Part shown: positions 12,224 to 24,555 of the stretch, in pieces
Numbering within the stretch: position 1 is the first letter of the stretch
Layout: each line of letters begins with the position of its first letter
DNA from: Solanum dulcamara
Taxonomy: Eukaryota; Streptophyta; Magnoliopsida; Solanales; Solanaceae
Assembly: GCF_947179165.1 (NCBI RefSeq)
Contig: NC_077239.1
Coordinates: 69,207,134 to 69,271,133, forward strand
DNA length: 64,000 bases
Direction of reading: 5' to 3'
The notes under the pieces: model-generated
Seen by the model: the letters and a program-made list of their open reading frames with translations, nothing else
Database searches by the model: none
What the model was told of the DNA's origin: nothing
Made by a program: the position numbers and the translations under genes

Positions 12224-14685
12224 TGTCACGCCCCGGGAGGGTACCCTAGACGTAACCGGCACCCGAAGGCCATTTCTGACCTCCGAGCGAACCACCTGGT
12301 CCAGTCACACATTTATTCAATCACATTCTCTTAGCGAAAGCTCAATTAATGAAATACTATTCGCAATATGAGGGCCGAAGGCCAAACATTTATAAACTCG
12401 ACAAACACATAAAATAAGATTCCTCAAAATAACCGTTCAACCTCCCCACACTCCAGTCTATGAAGCCTCTATCTAAGTCCAAGAGGTGTCAATGACAAGT
12501 CCATGGCTACCAATAATCAAAATAAAGGAAATGACAACAAAACTGTACAAGAAGACTCAACATCCTCCGGGAACTAGGAGGACTCACCAACTAGCTGGGA
12601 GCGTATGCGGATCTTCAACGGAGCGCCGGTTGATGACCGCTAGTACCTGTCTCTGCATCATGAAATGATGCAGGCCAAATAGCGTCAGTACATGGAATAT
12701 ACGAGTATGTAAAATGGCTGAATACAACGAACATCAAGGAAGAATTTATCAACTCGGAAGCTCAACTCAAGAGGAATAACAACTCAATCAAATGTCCTAA
12801 GTCTAAACAAAAATATGATTTAGACGGGACCAATCACATACAATTCAACTCAATCTGACTCAGAGTACTATCAAGACCTATTTGGGAGTTTCTCTTACCC
12901 GACAACCATCACTTATGAGCCAGTGAAAGTAAAACAAACCGACGTTGTTGCCGCGTCCGTTCATACCTTGCCAGGGTATGAACGAATCAACCAATCATGG
13001 ATCCAATCCAACCAAGTCCTATAATATCAGGACAAATATTTTTGGGGAAACATCCGACTTTAACGGTTCAATCCCCTCCTACGTTTGGCAACGTAGTTAT
13101 TGGGTTCGAGTATGGACTTTACTCTTTCCCAATTCGGTGCTCGATACTCCTCCAAAGACTCAATGCTCATAAAACTCCATCCAATCAACTCAATCAAATC
13201 ATATCGACAAGTCTCATTACAACCTTGTCAACTCATCAACTCTATCATGATCAAATCTTTTCCAATCATACTATCCGGTCAATCTCAGTCATATCTTTCA
13301 AAAGAAATTTGAATGCACATTTATAGCAACATATAAGCACAACCAATCATTTCCTCTATCCATTTACTCAATCTTTGAAACTCATCACAACTCCAAGGCT
13401 TTAAGTCAACAATTTAAGATAAGCAACATTTTTAAGAAAATAGCATCCTTCATCATAATCCACATAATTAAGAAGATCAATAAAACATATTTAATAACTC
13501 ATCTTCATCGACTCATACTCACATAAAGGCTCAATTTAGAAACTTCTTGGCTCAACAACATCAACACATATAGAATCAAATACATAGGGGACAAAGTTCA
13601 TACAAGCATAAACCACACCAAGAAACTCCATTTCTATGGACATCTAACCTCAAAGCAAGAGTAGGGCACATGAGTGGACTCACCCCATGTTTTAGATAGC
13701 CTTACATGCCTTAGTGAAGACTTGGAGAAAACCTTAATGCTGGGTCTTCAATGGAGGACTCAAATCTTGAAGCTCTTGGGACAAATCTTTATTGAGAATG
13801 GAGAAGAAGAAGGAGATGAAGAAGAGAGAGGGAGAGAGGAATTTCTAGGGCTTTTAGAGAGAGAGAGTGATGGATTGAAAATGATCCCAAAATGTGCTAA
13901 GGCTGATACATATATAATTTGGAATAATTCCTAAATTGCCCCTCCTTAAAAGTTCTGAAAAATAGGCAAAAATGCACCTGGCGCGATAGTGGCGCATCGC
14001 GCCATTGCAGCGCCAGGACGATTATGCCTAAAAACCTACACACCTCGTAGTGGCGCGCTGCGCCAGAGACCAAACTACTGAGGCATGTTTCTGGCGCGAT
14101 AGTGGCACGTCGCGCCCTTACAGCGCCAAGGCCATATTTTCTGGGTTCTAGAAATTTAGCCTGAAAAACCCTGCACAACTTTTAGTGGTGCGTCGCGCCA
14201 AGGACCAAACTACTGAGGTATTTTTCTAGCGCGATAGTGGCGCATCGCGCCCTTATGGCGCCAGGGCCATTTCCCCAGCAGTTGCAACCCAGGCCAAAAA
14301 ATGAAATTCCTGCCGTGCTAGTTCATCTTAGGATCGTCATATCTTTTGACTCCGAACTCCAAAATTTACGTTCTTGGTGGCGTTGGAAAGAAGACTCGAC
14401 AACCTTTAATTTAATAGGTCGTGGGCCACCCAGATTGACGTCCTTCAAAAGATAGGGTCATTAAAAGTCGACCCTTATACGAACTCGTCCTAAACTTAGC
14501 CACGACGGATCTTTTGGACTTAGCTCGGTCCTAGGGGTCCTTGGTGACCCCACATCACCTCTAACACTGCTCAGTCCCTCAGAGACTCATCTTAACTCAT
14601 GAATATACTTCAAGATACTCGAGTTCGACCACTCCCAAACACAAGAAGGGTCCGAATCTTTAGAAAAATTTTGAGGGGTGTTACA
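12224..14685 (-). repeat. Element A, 5' LTR
   Basis: This 2,462 bp LTR is nearly identical to 4694-7153. On the minus strand it starts at 14685 with TGTAACACCCCTC and ends at 12224 with GGGGCGTGACA, next to the primer site. It carries its own GC-rich motif cluster (about 13975-14265) and TATA-like box (about 13907-13917). Confidence 0.95.
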
Positions 14686-15483
14686 CTCAAACCCCAGAAC
14701 TATGTAGCCAACGTAGGATGGAGGCTATGCCTCTTAAGTCCCAAAAAGAGGACTTTGATGAGTGGATCTAAGATGGTGATGTCCTTTACCCTGGCAAGGT
14801 ATTGGATGGATGTGGCAACGACATCGCTTCGTTGTATCATCGCTAGCTCATAAGTGATGGTTGTCGGTTAGAGAAACTCCCAACTGAGTAAGCATTGCTT
14901 ATTACTATTATTTTTATTATTATATTTTAAACATGTATTACATATTGATGTTGAGATGATGTTGAGTTTTGAGCTGAGTTTTTTTTAGAGGAGTTTATTG
15001 ATATCTGTCCTTACCTTCCTGCCATTTTACATACTCGTACATTCCACGTACTGACGTCATTCGACCTGCATCGTTTTATGATGCAGATACAGGTGTTAGA
15101 GATCCTCAACAGGCGAATCGTTGAAGATCATTTCTTTTCGGCTATTTGGTGAGTCCTTCTTGTATTCGAAGGAACTCCTTATCCTTTCATTATTGTTGTG
15201 TGTGATGTTTCTTTTGAGGTAGCCATGGACATGTCATTGACACCATCTAAGAGTATTAGAGTCTTTATAGACATAGTTTGATGATGTAATACGAGTAGTT
15301 CTCCTTAGAAACTACTTCTTTTAAGAATTATCTATTTTTCCTTTGATGATGATAGGCCCACATTAGTATTCTTAAGTCTTCCGCTGATGAATAAATAAGA
15401 AATGAGACCAAGTGGTTCTCTCAGAAGTCATAAATGGTTTCTGAGTGCCGGCCACACCTAGGGTACCCTCTCGGGGCGTGACA

Positions 15484-15650
15484 ATTAATTAATTATTTTC
15501 TTTTCTGACAATATGCTAGTAAGCGTTATAAACTCATACGGTATATTATTGACAAAGTATTTAGTCTAGGATTTACAATGAATTCAATCGGTGGTCCTCA
15601 ATCTAATATTTATCTCAGCAACTTTATCTAATTATTTCCTTTTTTGGTCT
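15484..15650. repeat. Continuation of the foldback repeat cluster
   Basis: Directly after the solo LTR duplication, the sequence resumes the unit seen at 2180-2290 (TGACAATATGCTAGTAAGCG, then the ACTCATACGGTATATTATTG region). This shows the LTR landed inside a repeat unit. The following bases to about 16090 are AT-rich with no recognised content. Confidence 0.75.
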
Positions 15651-16099
15651 AGAATAATGGCGGATGCTCTTTTTTAAGTAATTTGTAGATGATGAATCAC
15701 AAACAAGCACTCCATCGACATCAAATTTTTAAGGCGTTGCCAAATTTTAAATACTACAAAGGTTTCAATTTTTTTTAAATATAGAAATTTGCTCATGACA
15801 TTGTTCAAAGAAGCCGAAGAGCTAAAAGATCACTTGAAAAAATTGATAAAAAATAGAAATAGAGAAGTATCAACTAATTTTTACCATCGATCTCTATAAA
15901 CTATGACAATAAATAAATTCGGAACACAATGCAACATACAGTAGTAAACATCAACTTCAAGTTGATAGTTCTCAATGATAGAAGTCTATATATAATTAAG
16001 AAGGTCTTCTATAAGAAAAGTCATCAATTATAAGACAATGCAACAACACAACACAATTCCATCTATCCACTAAAATCAACATGCACAAGCACGTGCTGG

Positions 16100-17341
16100 A
16101 CTTTGGACATAATTGTGATCATCCAAATCGTCATCGTCCTCAACGACCTCTACTGATGAAGTGAGGACAATCACGCCTTTGAACTCCACCTTGTATCGAT
16201 GAATGTGTTCTTAACTTCGTTCGTATATGATTTAAATATTTTCATGTAGGTCTGCTTCATCTCACGAACAATAGGGGTAAGGTATGAGTGCACAATCTAG
16301 TTTAAAAATATTATTATATAATAACAAATAAGTTTTTACCATTATATTGTTCCCATTATACTTAAATGGGCTGCTTTTCATTATGTTGTCGCTCTTCGAC
16401 GTGTGTCATCTAAGTAAATGAGGAACGTGCAAACTAGAATGCAGTGACTTTCCGAAATACTTTCCAAGATGAGGAAAAGCCTCATATATCCAAACTTGCA
16501 ATCAATAGAAGTATAAATAAATTTATAGAGTTTATGTATTACTGCATAAATAGAAAAGAATCTATAATAAATCGATAAGATGGTAAATAATAAGTATTGC
16601 AAATTTTCAGGAAAAGTCATATGATGCATTATTCTTCTAATTAAAAGCTTTTTTCTTCTTGCTCAAATCAATCTTATTCTTCAAATAGCTCAACACTAGC
16701 CCAAACGATTCTTTCCCCTATGAATAACTCTCGAATAAATCTAAATCAACCGCCATCTTGATGTGGTCTAAATTTACCTTTTTTGATGAATCATTTGTCG
16801 GCAGCATTGAGTGCACGAACTAAATTAAAGTGCATTTCAACTTTTGCTCCTTTCTTAATGTATTACATTAATCAAGCTTATCAACCTTTCAGTAGTGATG
16901 TTCTTGTTCTTGGTCACCTTGAAATAAAAACGGTCACAATTTTGAAGGACTTTGCTTGTTTTTTATTCGTTGGGGTATGCTAAACAATTTAGCCTCGTAA
17001 TCAAAGCAAATTCTTTTAAGCCGAAACAAGATGGCTTATCGTTCACACAGAACCAAATCTCATGCAACTTTTTATTATTCTTGACACGCCGCAACAATAT
17101 ATTTTGAAACTTCTTCACCTTTATGTTTCTTACTGCTACAAGCATTAAAAACAGATTCTTTAATGATTTTTTTTATCTTTAGCCATACTTTACAGTCTAC
17201 AAGCAAAAATAAATTTGTAGTGGTTATTCTATCGACCATTGGTCTATTAACAGAAACAAAGAAGTGTTCTAACCTAATGTGAAAATAAGTAGCAGTGATT
17301 TTAGAAAGGGAGAATGCAAAAGACAGCAACAAGAACACCAT
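16100..17341 (-). pseudogene. DUF1985/Ulp1-type protein remnant (Mutator KI-MULE-like)
   Basis: Minus-strand blocks in order: 17341-17147, 17145-16963 containing IWFCVNDKPSCFGLKEFAL followed by ITRLNC (the DUF1985 signature region), about 16830-16380 with the later DUF1985 block spread over two frames, and 16300-16100 with HPYLTPIVREMKQTYM and an acidic EVVEDDDDLDDHNY tail. DUF1985 with Ulp1 (C48) cysteine protease domains is typical of plant Mutator-like elements that carry protease genes. Frames change and stops occur throughout, and the C48 catalytic region is not visible, so it is a dead fragment. Terminal inverted repeats were not found. Confidence 0.7.
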
Positions 17342-18118
17342 TAAAGTCTACCAAAATGCAGAAAAAAATTTAAATTCGATAGGCAATTTAAATATAAAAA
17401 TTCAAAAAAATTCTAGCCTTTATCGAAAGAAAAATGCAATTAATGATGCGGAATCAAAAACATAAATTAAAAATATATCATATTTTAACTAATTTAATCA
17501 AGAACAAACAATTTTCCGCAAAAGCCCAAAATTCACTACACTAAAATGCAACAAAAATAATAATAAAATGAAGCTAAAATTGTTCGGGGAAGAAGAATAA
17601 ACTTACGTGAGAACAAGTCGATGAAGTTTCGATTTGGGAAAGAAGATTGGAAAAAAAAGTTTCAACTCTTTGAAGCACTCAAGAAAATGAGAAAGAAGAG
17701 AGGTTGAGGAGAGAAAGGAAAATTGTTGAATTATTAAATGAATTTAAAAATGAATGGAATATTTAATAAATATAAAAAAGAACTTTGTTGTATTTTTATA
17801 AGATTATATTTTATCCCCAATTTTTTGTAATGTTAAAGAAGTCCATGACCCACAATCAAAACTTTTAAAATATTAAACAGATCCATGACCTCACAATCCA
17901 AGTTTGTAAAATATTAAATAGGTATATGACCCCATAAGCCAATTCTATTTTTTCACCCTTTTTAATCCTAACCCTAAAAAATAAATGAAAAAGAAATTTA
18001 GTGGGCATTGACTAAATTAAGTTTTGAAAGTGAGTATCAATCCAAATATTCTCAACTCACTCCTCTGTGCGCTATTTTGACTTGGTGAGTTATTATTAGA
18101 TTTAGAAATTCAATGGAT
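17342..18118. other. AT-rich spacer with short tandem repeats
   Basis: No gene seen. At about 17835-17935 a ~50 bp phrase (CATGACC..CACAATC.AA..TTT.AAAATATTAAA) is repeated two to three times with divergence. The remainder is AT-rich and may be the tail of the Mutator-like remnant. Confidence 0.5.
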
Positions 18119-18262
18119 GGTTAAAACAACAACAACATATCTGGGGAAGTGAAATTCTATAGGCGGAATTGGGGAGGGTAGAGTATATGCAAACCGACAT
18201 GCTCTTTTTCAAAGACCTTCGGCTCAAGTAACGCTTGTCAAAGCAGTTAAAAAAAGAAAATA
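18119..18262 (+). mobile_element. SINE-like tail of Solanaceae type
   Basis: The string AACAACAACAACATATCTGG, then TGGGGAGGGTAGAGTATATG, then AGACCTTCGGCTCAAG and an A-rich end matches, from memory, the very common Solanaceae short interspersed sequence with the GGGGAGGGTAGAGTGTACGC core. Part of the usual middle is missing. The family name is not certain. Confidence 0.6.
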
Positions 18263-19093
18263 CAAAAGTAAAAAAGACATAGCAAATAATTGGGAAAATA
18301 TTATAGTATAACATTTAACAACAACAAAATAATTCATTAACCAGAGCAAGACTTTTATTGTAGTTTGATTTGTTGGTGGTTTTAATCCACTAGGGTAGCA
18401 AGGAAATTTTAACTACATATCAGGATGCACTGTATATGTGTATATATATGATATTGATGGAAGTATGATTATCAGTCCTATATGTGTTATGTCTTGCTGA
18501 TTCTTGAGATTTGAAGACCCTTAAGATCTTTAGTATGTTAGTTGACACCTCAAAATTGTACTACATACTGAAAAGAGACGCAAGTTTAGGATAATGAAAG
18601 AACTCCTCCTGAAGTATTCTTTGGAACAACACCAATTGCTGGGGCATGTAGCTCTTATTATAATGATAAATAAGACTCCCTCATGATATATTTTTCATTG
18701 TTGATTAGTTAAGAGTCTTAACACATATAGCTGTTAAATTTTTCATTTTTGTTCTTATTTACATTAAGCTTTTAGTTAAGTTTTTCTTTATATATGTTGT
18801 CATTGATCTTCCTTTGATCTCTCCACTTTTTGTCCATGTAATTATTGAATCTTGTTTTTTGATTCAGATGTGGCATCACGAGGAAAGCAAAACAAAAACT
18901 TTGTCTTGATGTCCCATTAGAAACATCTTATAATTGCTTTCTTTCATATTTTTAAAGATCATGCATTGCTTGTTTGAAATGCTAGGTTTCCTCATCTCTT
19001 GGTATAAATCACTAGACTAATTGTTAAGAGTCCTTTTAAGTTTATGTGGTAAGTTAAGAGGACATGCTCTGACTGCATCAAAACTCTTTTTAG
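18263..19093. other. Non-coding flank of the PARP1 pseudogene
   Basis: Mostly intron-like AT-rich sequence. A short stretch at about 18628-18649 (CAACACCAATTGCTGGGGCATG) could be the end of the preceding PARP1 exon, which normally ends just before the GSR motif. That is too short to be sure. Confidence 0.35.
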
Positions 19094-19784
19094 GTTCCCG
19101 TTTGACAAACTTTGTGGATATACTAAGCCAAGGACTAAGAATTGCTCCTCCAGAAGCTCCAACTACGGGATACATGGTATCACCTGCCCCTTACATTTAC
19201 ATTTTGCACTTTTTTGAATTGACCTCTGTTTCTTAGCTATTCTTTTGTCCGTATATCGAGACATTTACTAAGCGTTACACCTATCTAATGTGCAATTTCT
19301 TTATCTACCTTGTAGTTTGGAGATGGAATAATATACTTTGCTGATATGGTCAGTAAAAGTGCACAATATTACTTCACTGATCGCAAGAACCCTGTTGTAT
19401 TTATGCTTCTCAGTGAAGTTGCTTTAGGTGAGGTTTCTGAGCTAAAACGCAGCCAAGGTAAGTAAATACGGTAGGATTGCCATACCATACTGCTGTTATT
19501 TCATTCATTCAGCGCGTTGTCCTATTTCTCTTCGCCTGCCTTTTTTTTACCTTGTTACTAATGGTATTTATTGAGGCTTTGTTTGGCTTCTATATAGTAT
19601 ATGGACAAACCTCCTAAAGGGATGCACACTCTACTAAGGGTCTTGGCAAGACAATATCTGAGAGATGAGAGTTTGTGAACTGGAGGGATGAATAAGTTGT
19701 GGTTCTGTGTGGAAAATCAGTAACATTAAATGTTAAGAACTCTGACCTTTTGTACAATGAATATATAGTCTACGATGCAAGTGT
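19094..19784 (+). pseudogene. PARP1: PARP1-type poly(ADP-ribose) polymerase catalytic-domain fragment
   Basis: Exon A 19094-19176 encodes [20 protein letters not shown] and ends GYM before a GT donor. Exon B 19316-19457 (after a TTGTAG acceptor) encodes [20 protein letters not shown] through SELKRSQ, with a GTAAGT donor. A third block, about 19598-19784, encodes YMDKPPKGMHT, then a shifted frame, then WRDE-stop and LLYNEYIVYDA. These are the ART fold of PARP1, including the Tyr of YFADM and the Glu of NEYIVYD of the His-Tyr-Glu triad. The FGKG loop is altered to FGDG with an extra residue, a 2-bp insertion shifts the frame after MHT, and a TAA follows WRDE. The DNA-binding, WGR and regulatory domains are absent. 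It is a truncated genomic copy that kept introns, not a retrocopy. Confidence 0.88.
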
Positions 19785-20359
19785 TTTTTTTGAGTTCCAC
19801 TCTGACTATTTAGAAGGTTATATATAATAATACCTTAATGTCTCCTAGGCGGGCTTAAAGTCCTCTTTGTCTAAGCAAATGTATAGCCCTTTTTGAATAC
19901 ATTTGACTTGGTGCTCACTTGTAGGAAGATTCCCCGGCTCGATAGGTGGCAGGCTCAGAAGAAGAGGTTAGAGGATAAATACAAGGGGGGAAGTTTCTTG
20001 TCAATATTAGGTCTGTTTCTTGATAGTTAATTGATAAACATTTGAGAGTATTTAACATCTGTTCTTGTTTGATGCAGCACTAACTCTTATCTGTGAATTG
20101 GACGAATTAACTATAGGGTTATTTATTTAGTTTTGCTTCTTTCCTATAAATCAGTAGGCTGCTAAGAAAGTTTGACATGTAATTAGTTAGAGAGGCATAG
20201 ATTCTCCTGGCTTTGCTTTTGCTAAATTGTCAACTGTTTGAAGTCCTAACAAGTTAACTATGAATGGCCATAACATGAAAGATGCTAATATTTATGGAAA
20301 AGCAAAAGGATTTCTCTTCTTTTTATCAGCATTAACAAGCATGGAATTAGTGCTGAAGC
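19785..20359. other. Intergenic sequence without recognised content
   Basis: Bases after the PARP1 fragment are AT-rich, without a convincing ORF or repeat boundary. They may include former PARP1 3' flank. Confidence 0.4.
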
Positions 20360-20745
20360 CAAAGGTTACAAAATAGCCTATGAAACATGATCCGTCCAAC
20401 CTGTTAAAGTTTGTGACTTGTCCATTTATTGGTTCGACACATTCTTACCACATTTTGACCTGCCCAATCTATCTAAAAATTATACTGATACATATTCAAA
20501 ATTGTTCCATGAGAAATTATCAAAATCTATGTAGTCATAATATTTGTTTTATATTTAACTCATTAATGGAGGACAAAAAAAGATATTAAAACTGAGTAAA
20601 TTGAGTTATAATTCACTTTTTAGTTCAATTTATTTCAGGTCAAATAATTTTGAATTTGTGGTTCAATGATCCGCCAATTTTGCAACTTAGCTCATTTTGG
20701 TATATTTAAATTTACTTCAACTCACTCATTTGACACCCTTCGTCA
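20360..20745. mobile_element. hAT-like non-autonomous element remnant
   Basis: The stretch contains spaced pieces such as GATCCGTCCAACCTGTTAA and CAACTCACTCATTTGACACC, which resemble subterminal and terminal sequence of Solanaceae hAT MITEs ending TGACACCC. No matching left tip or target duplication was found, so it is a remnant at best. Confidence 0.35.
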
Positions 20746-21379
20746 GAAGCTGATGATCCTAAAAAATGACTACAGACCAATGATCAAGACATGATGATCA
20801 TACACTCTCCGAGCTTTCCTTCTAATAATGCCCCATGGTTCAATATCAATCGAGTGGAAGTCGGTTTCTCTCTTTCTGCTAGCTTTGAGCAGAGTGAGTT
20901 GATTATCCAAGAAACGAATTTTTAGTCCATCTGGACAATTTTAGTGACATAGGAGTGTTAATAATAAGTTTGCTTAAAGGCAGAGAGGATGTTTGCTGCA
21001 TGACAAAGGTGAGTTGTGCAGATGATGCATGAACATAACAAAACATAACATGGGAACTTTATCCTTTTTTCTTCAAACTCCCATTTTCTGTTTTTAGGAT
21101 GACGAACCTCATATTACCACTTCCATTTGACTATACACCTAGTTTAATTTTCCAGTTGTCCTCCTCCCTATGTGTAATCCAACACAGATTTTTGGTTGCA
21201 CAAAAAAATTTCCTTTTCCTTCTATTTAATTACAATTACAATTAATTAGTTGGAATTGAGGGTTAGCCATTTTTACAAATTATTAAGTATTACTACTTCA
21301 TCTGATAGTGTTTGTATTATATAAAGTAAAATTTGCTTCATTAACTCTTATCGCACGTATACCAACCACGTGCAACACA

Positions 21380-21660
21380 GGTGTGTTTAGTACGTGGGAG
21401 AACATTTTCAAGAAAATATTTTTCAATTTTCTTTTGGTTGGCTTAAATATTTTTCTCTAATTTAGGAAAAATGATTTTGCTACATAAATTACTAAAAACA
21501 TTTTTCAAAACTTTTTCAACCTCACCATCCGACTTCGACTTGAGACCCAACTACTAATTCTGACCATAACACCAACCGAGATCAGACTTTTAACCTCAAC
21601 TCGAGATCCAATTCATGATCACCCGATCCGGGACCCACCTATTGACCTTGACTCGAGATA
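21380..21660. mobile_element. MITE remnant
   Basis: GTGTGTTTAGTACGTGGGAG, then AAAATATTTTTCAATTTTC and the GACTTCGACTTGAGACCCAA block resemble a common Solanaceae MITE whose tip reads GTGTGTTTGGTA. The far end is cut by the LTR fragment beginning at 21663. Confidence 0.45.
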
Positions 21661-21662
21661 TG

Positions 21663-22110
21663 ATGTAATACCCCGAAAGTTGAAGAGTCTTAAGATGAGG
21701 TTCTAAAGATGAATTATAGAAAAGTGTAGCTTTTGGCACCAGGTGATGACTACTCAATGAATCATAAAACCATGCATGCTCAAATCATACAATATAGTCG
21801 GCCTTTTCGGGGATCTGGTGAATCACCTCTGTAGGACCATTATAGGCCCGGCGCCATCACCACCTTATTGCAACACATCATTATATATATACATACGTAC
21901 CCTGACCCTCTAGTGAGGGACTCAGTGAGTTTTTCATGTCATTGCATTATCATATCCTCGTATAGTGTACCCGACCCTTTAGTGAGGGACTCGGCGGATA
22001 ATGCAGTGAACTGTGCACGAGAACATATCCTGGCCCGGGACTCAGTGATAGTAGGGTTACGGTATTCACGACTAGAGTAGTGAGTAACTATATGCAATTT
22101 AAATCATTAT
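21663..22110. mobile_element. Chimeric gypsy LTR fragment
   Basis: Starts TGTAATACCCCGAAAGTTGA like the LTR tips of elements C and F on the plus strand, and GCTTTTGGCACCAG resembles F at about 41036. From about 21790, however, it matches the middle of LTR H in the orientation as written (GACTCGGCGGATAATGCAGT and the TAGAGTAGTGAGTAACTA block). Two LTR pieces therefore seem joined. It contains three copies of a GTGAGGGACTC-type phrase. Confidence 0.5.
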
Positions 22111-24555
22111 CATAAATGATAAATACAAAATAAATGATAGATAAAGGATATCATTTTCCGTTAAACTACAAATATAATTAAAGGATACAATTACTATAAA
22201 CAAAAATACAGATTTAAAATACATCAAATTACAATAACTAATTAAATGACATACATTGGGATTGAATACATTCTAATATTGAAGAAAAATTTTAAATATA
22301 AGTGGCATACATCTGGATTGAATACTGTTTGTTAAAGGATACAATAATCCTAAAATCTACAGATATAATGATAATAGTAATGAATACAAAATATTATTAA
22401 GAAAATACGAAATATAAAAAAGAGATTTAGTAAGATGCAAATAATGAGAAATAATAGATAATACAAGTCAATAAAAATCTACCATGATATATGATGAATA
22501 TTTTGTTACCTAAATCAGTGGAATTCTATTGGGGAGAGATTTTGAGAATTTTGAAAAAAAATAATAGAGAAGATGGAAGAGAGATAAGTAGGAATTGAAA
22601 AAAAAATAGAGAAGAAAGAAGAGAGATAAGTAGGAATTGAAAAAAAAAATTAGAGAGAAAATAGGAAATGGAAGAAAGAAACGGGACCATTAAGAAAGTG
22701 GGTCACTTTACAAATTTTTTTATTTCTCTAAAAACGTGTGCATAACAAGTTGAGAAAAATTAGGAACTAAATTGGGATACTATTAATTTGCTATAGAACT
22801 ATAATATAGCTATTATTGATAATTTTTTTATACTGTAGTCCTTTTCACTAAATAAGTTGAGAATTTTGACTAATTCACTAATTTTTCCTTAAATAATCAA
22901 CATTAACGGGTAAATGCATTTTTGTTCTTCTTTTCTGCATTTTTAAGTAGTTTGTTCCATATAATTGCTAATTTTACAAAGTTAGTGTATTTTGTAGTTT
23001 ATAGATCATTGAAGACTGTTTTTGTATGTGATTTTGTTGGGAAATTTTAGTATGGATCGTAAGCATCATCTCTTTTGTCATGAATTGCTTTTTTGGGTGG
23101 ATATTTTTCAAATGAGCATAAAAGAAACTTCCTATTAATTACTATATTCATAATGATTGGAGTTTAATTAGTATGTTCTTTAATCGGTAGTGTGTTGCTT
23201 GTGTTCAAGTCATTATTCATGTATATTTTGAAATTTAATCATAAAAATTATATCAGGAGTAACGTCCATAAGTGAAGAAGTCATCGAGTCACTTCTATAT
23301 GACTCTAAATGGTTTTCCCATAGTTCTACGATCACGAACCATGTATAAAAGAATCTCAAAAGATAAGATAATTTAAAAATAATAATGTAGAATAAGATCT
23401 TTTATAATGTTGCATGATTGTGGTAATCACGAAGGGCTACATAAGACAGATAGTATTTCAAAGATGTAAAAAAAGACCTAATCTAAAATCAATGAAACTT
23501 AGGATCAAAATCCTAAGTTGAGTTCACTGAAGGATCATGGTGCAGCTAAAAAAAAAGTCCTTTTTTTTCTTTTTTCTTTTTTTGGATTGAAAAGGGTTCA
23601 AGTAGAATTAATCATGCAAAATGATTCATCAATATTTTTGGTTAATAGTTTGGTTCATATCAATTTTTTGATTTTAAGACGGCTATTAGATGTGGTCATT
23701 TAAAATGCAAGTATAAATTTAAGCAATGTGTTAAGCACCTCTAATCATTGTCTAATAGTCAATATAAGTGCAAATATATATCAGTCTGGTAATGGCAATG
23801 ATTAATTTAAGAACTATTAACGAATGACCTGAAGAATTTTTGGTATAGCTTAGGAGTATATCTGAATTTGTTTTTCCAAAAAAAAAATTAAAAATAATAT
23901 TTTTAGATAAAATAATTATACAATTAAATAAATTAGAATATACTCCATATTTAGAAAATTAAGGAAGCTTTGAGAATTCCTGTTCTAATTAAAGCTTTTA
24001 GAATGCCTTATGTATTTAACATGTTTTACATACAAATAATCACAATATTTGGCATATGAATTAGGAGGAAAATGACTCTAGCGGTTCATGCACCATATTC
24101 AAATTCATTTCACCATCCATGGCCCTCTATCCACATTTCATTTCATTTCTTTTCAGATATTATTATAACGTAAATTATATAATTGAGGATGATAGAAACT
24201 TTCACTTTCAACGTTCTTTTTTTTGTTTTCTTTCTTTTTAGTTCACTTTCCTCTTTGGTCATATAGGGTGAGCAATATAGTATATTACCATCGATTTCAA
24301 ATATTTATTGTTTTGAAAAATTAAATTTGTTCAAAATATTTGATGTTTTGAAATAATAAAGTCATTAGAGTTACTTCTTTTTACTCTTATTATTCAATTA
24401 GTAAATTATTAATTAAGTAAAATATTTTACGGGAGATACAGCGCAAAAACAATAAATATTTCTACGATTAATGCTATCAAATATCTTGGTAAGGAAGTGT
24501 GCAAAAACTTAAAAGTTAAGAATCTGTTTTTTTTTAAAAAAAAATAATAATAATA
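22111..24555. other. AT-rich intergenic DNA
   Basis: No gene or TE is recognised. At 22545-22660 a ~55 bp purine-rich unit (GAGAGATAAGTAGGAATTGA) is tandemly duplicated. The rest is AT-rich with homopolymer runs. Confidence 0.5.

Larger units (their letters stand above)
4694..14685 (-). mobile_element. Complete Ty3/gypsy chromovirus (Tekay/Del-like) element A
   Basis: A 9,992 bp element on the minus strand with 5-bp target duplication CTCAA (4689-4693 and 14686-14690), two LTRs of about 2.46 kb, a primer site complementary to initiator tRNA-Met, a gag-pol frame ending in a chromodomain, and a polypurine tract. It sits inside the solo LTR 3332-15483. The LTRs are nearly identical by eye, so insertion was recent, but the gag-pol frame has six in-frame stops. 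It needs proteins in trans to move. Confidence 0.95.
3332..15483 (+). mobile_element. Solo LTR (Ty3/gypsy) split by nested element A
   Basis: Two parts, 3332-4693 and 14691-15483 (about 2,155 bp joined), form one LTR running TGTAACAACCCC...GGGGCGTGACA. It is flanked by a perfect 5-bp duplication ATTAA at 3327-3331 and 15484-15488. The parts match, in order and in reverse orientation, the LTR of element E at 41617-43750. There is no internal region, primer site or second LTR of its own, so it is a solo LTR left by LTR-LTR recombination. Element A then inserted into it at CTCAA. Confidence 0.88.
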
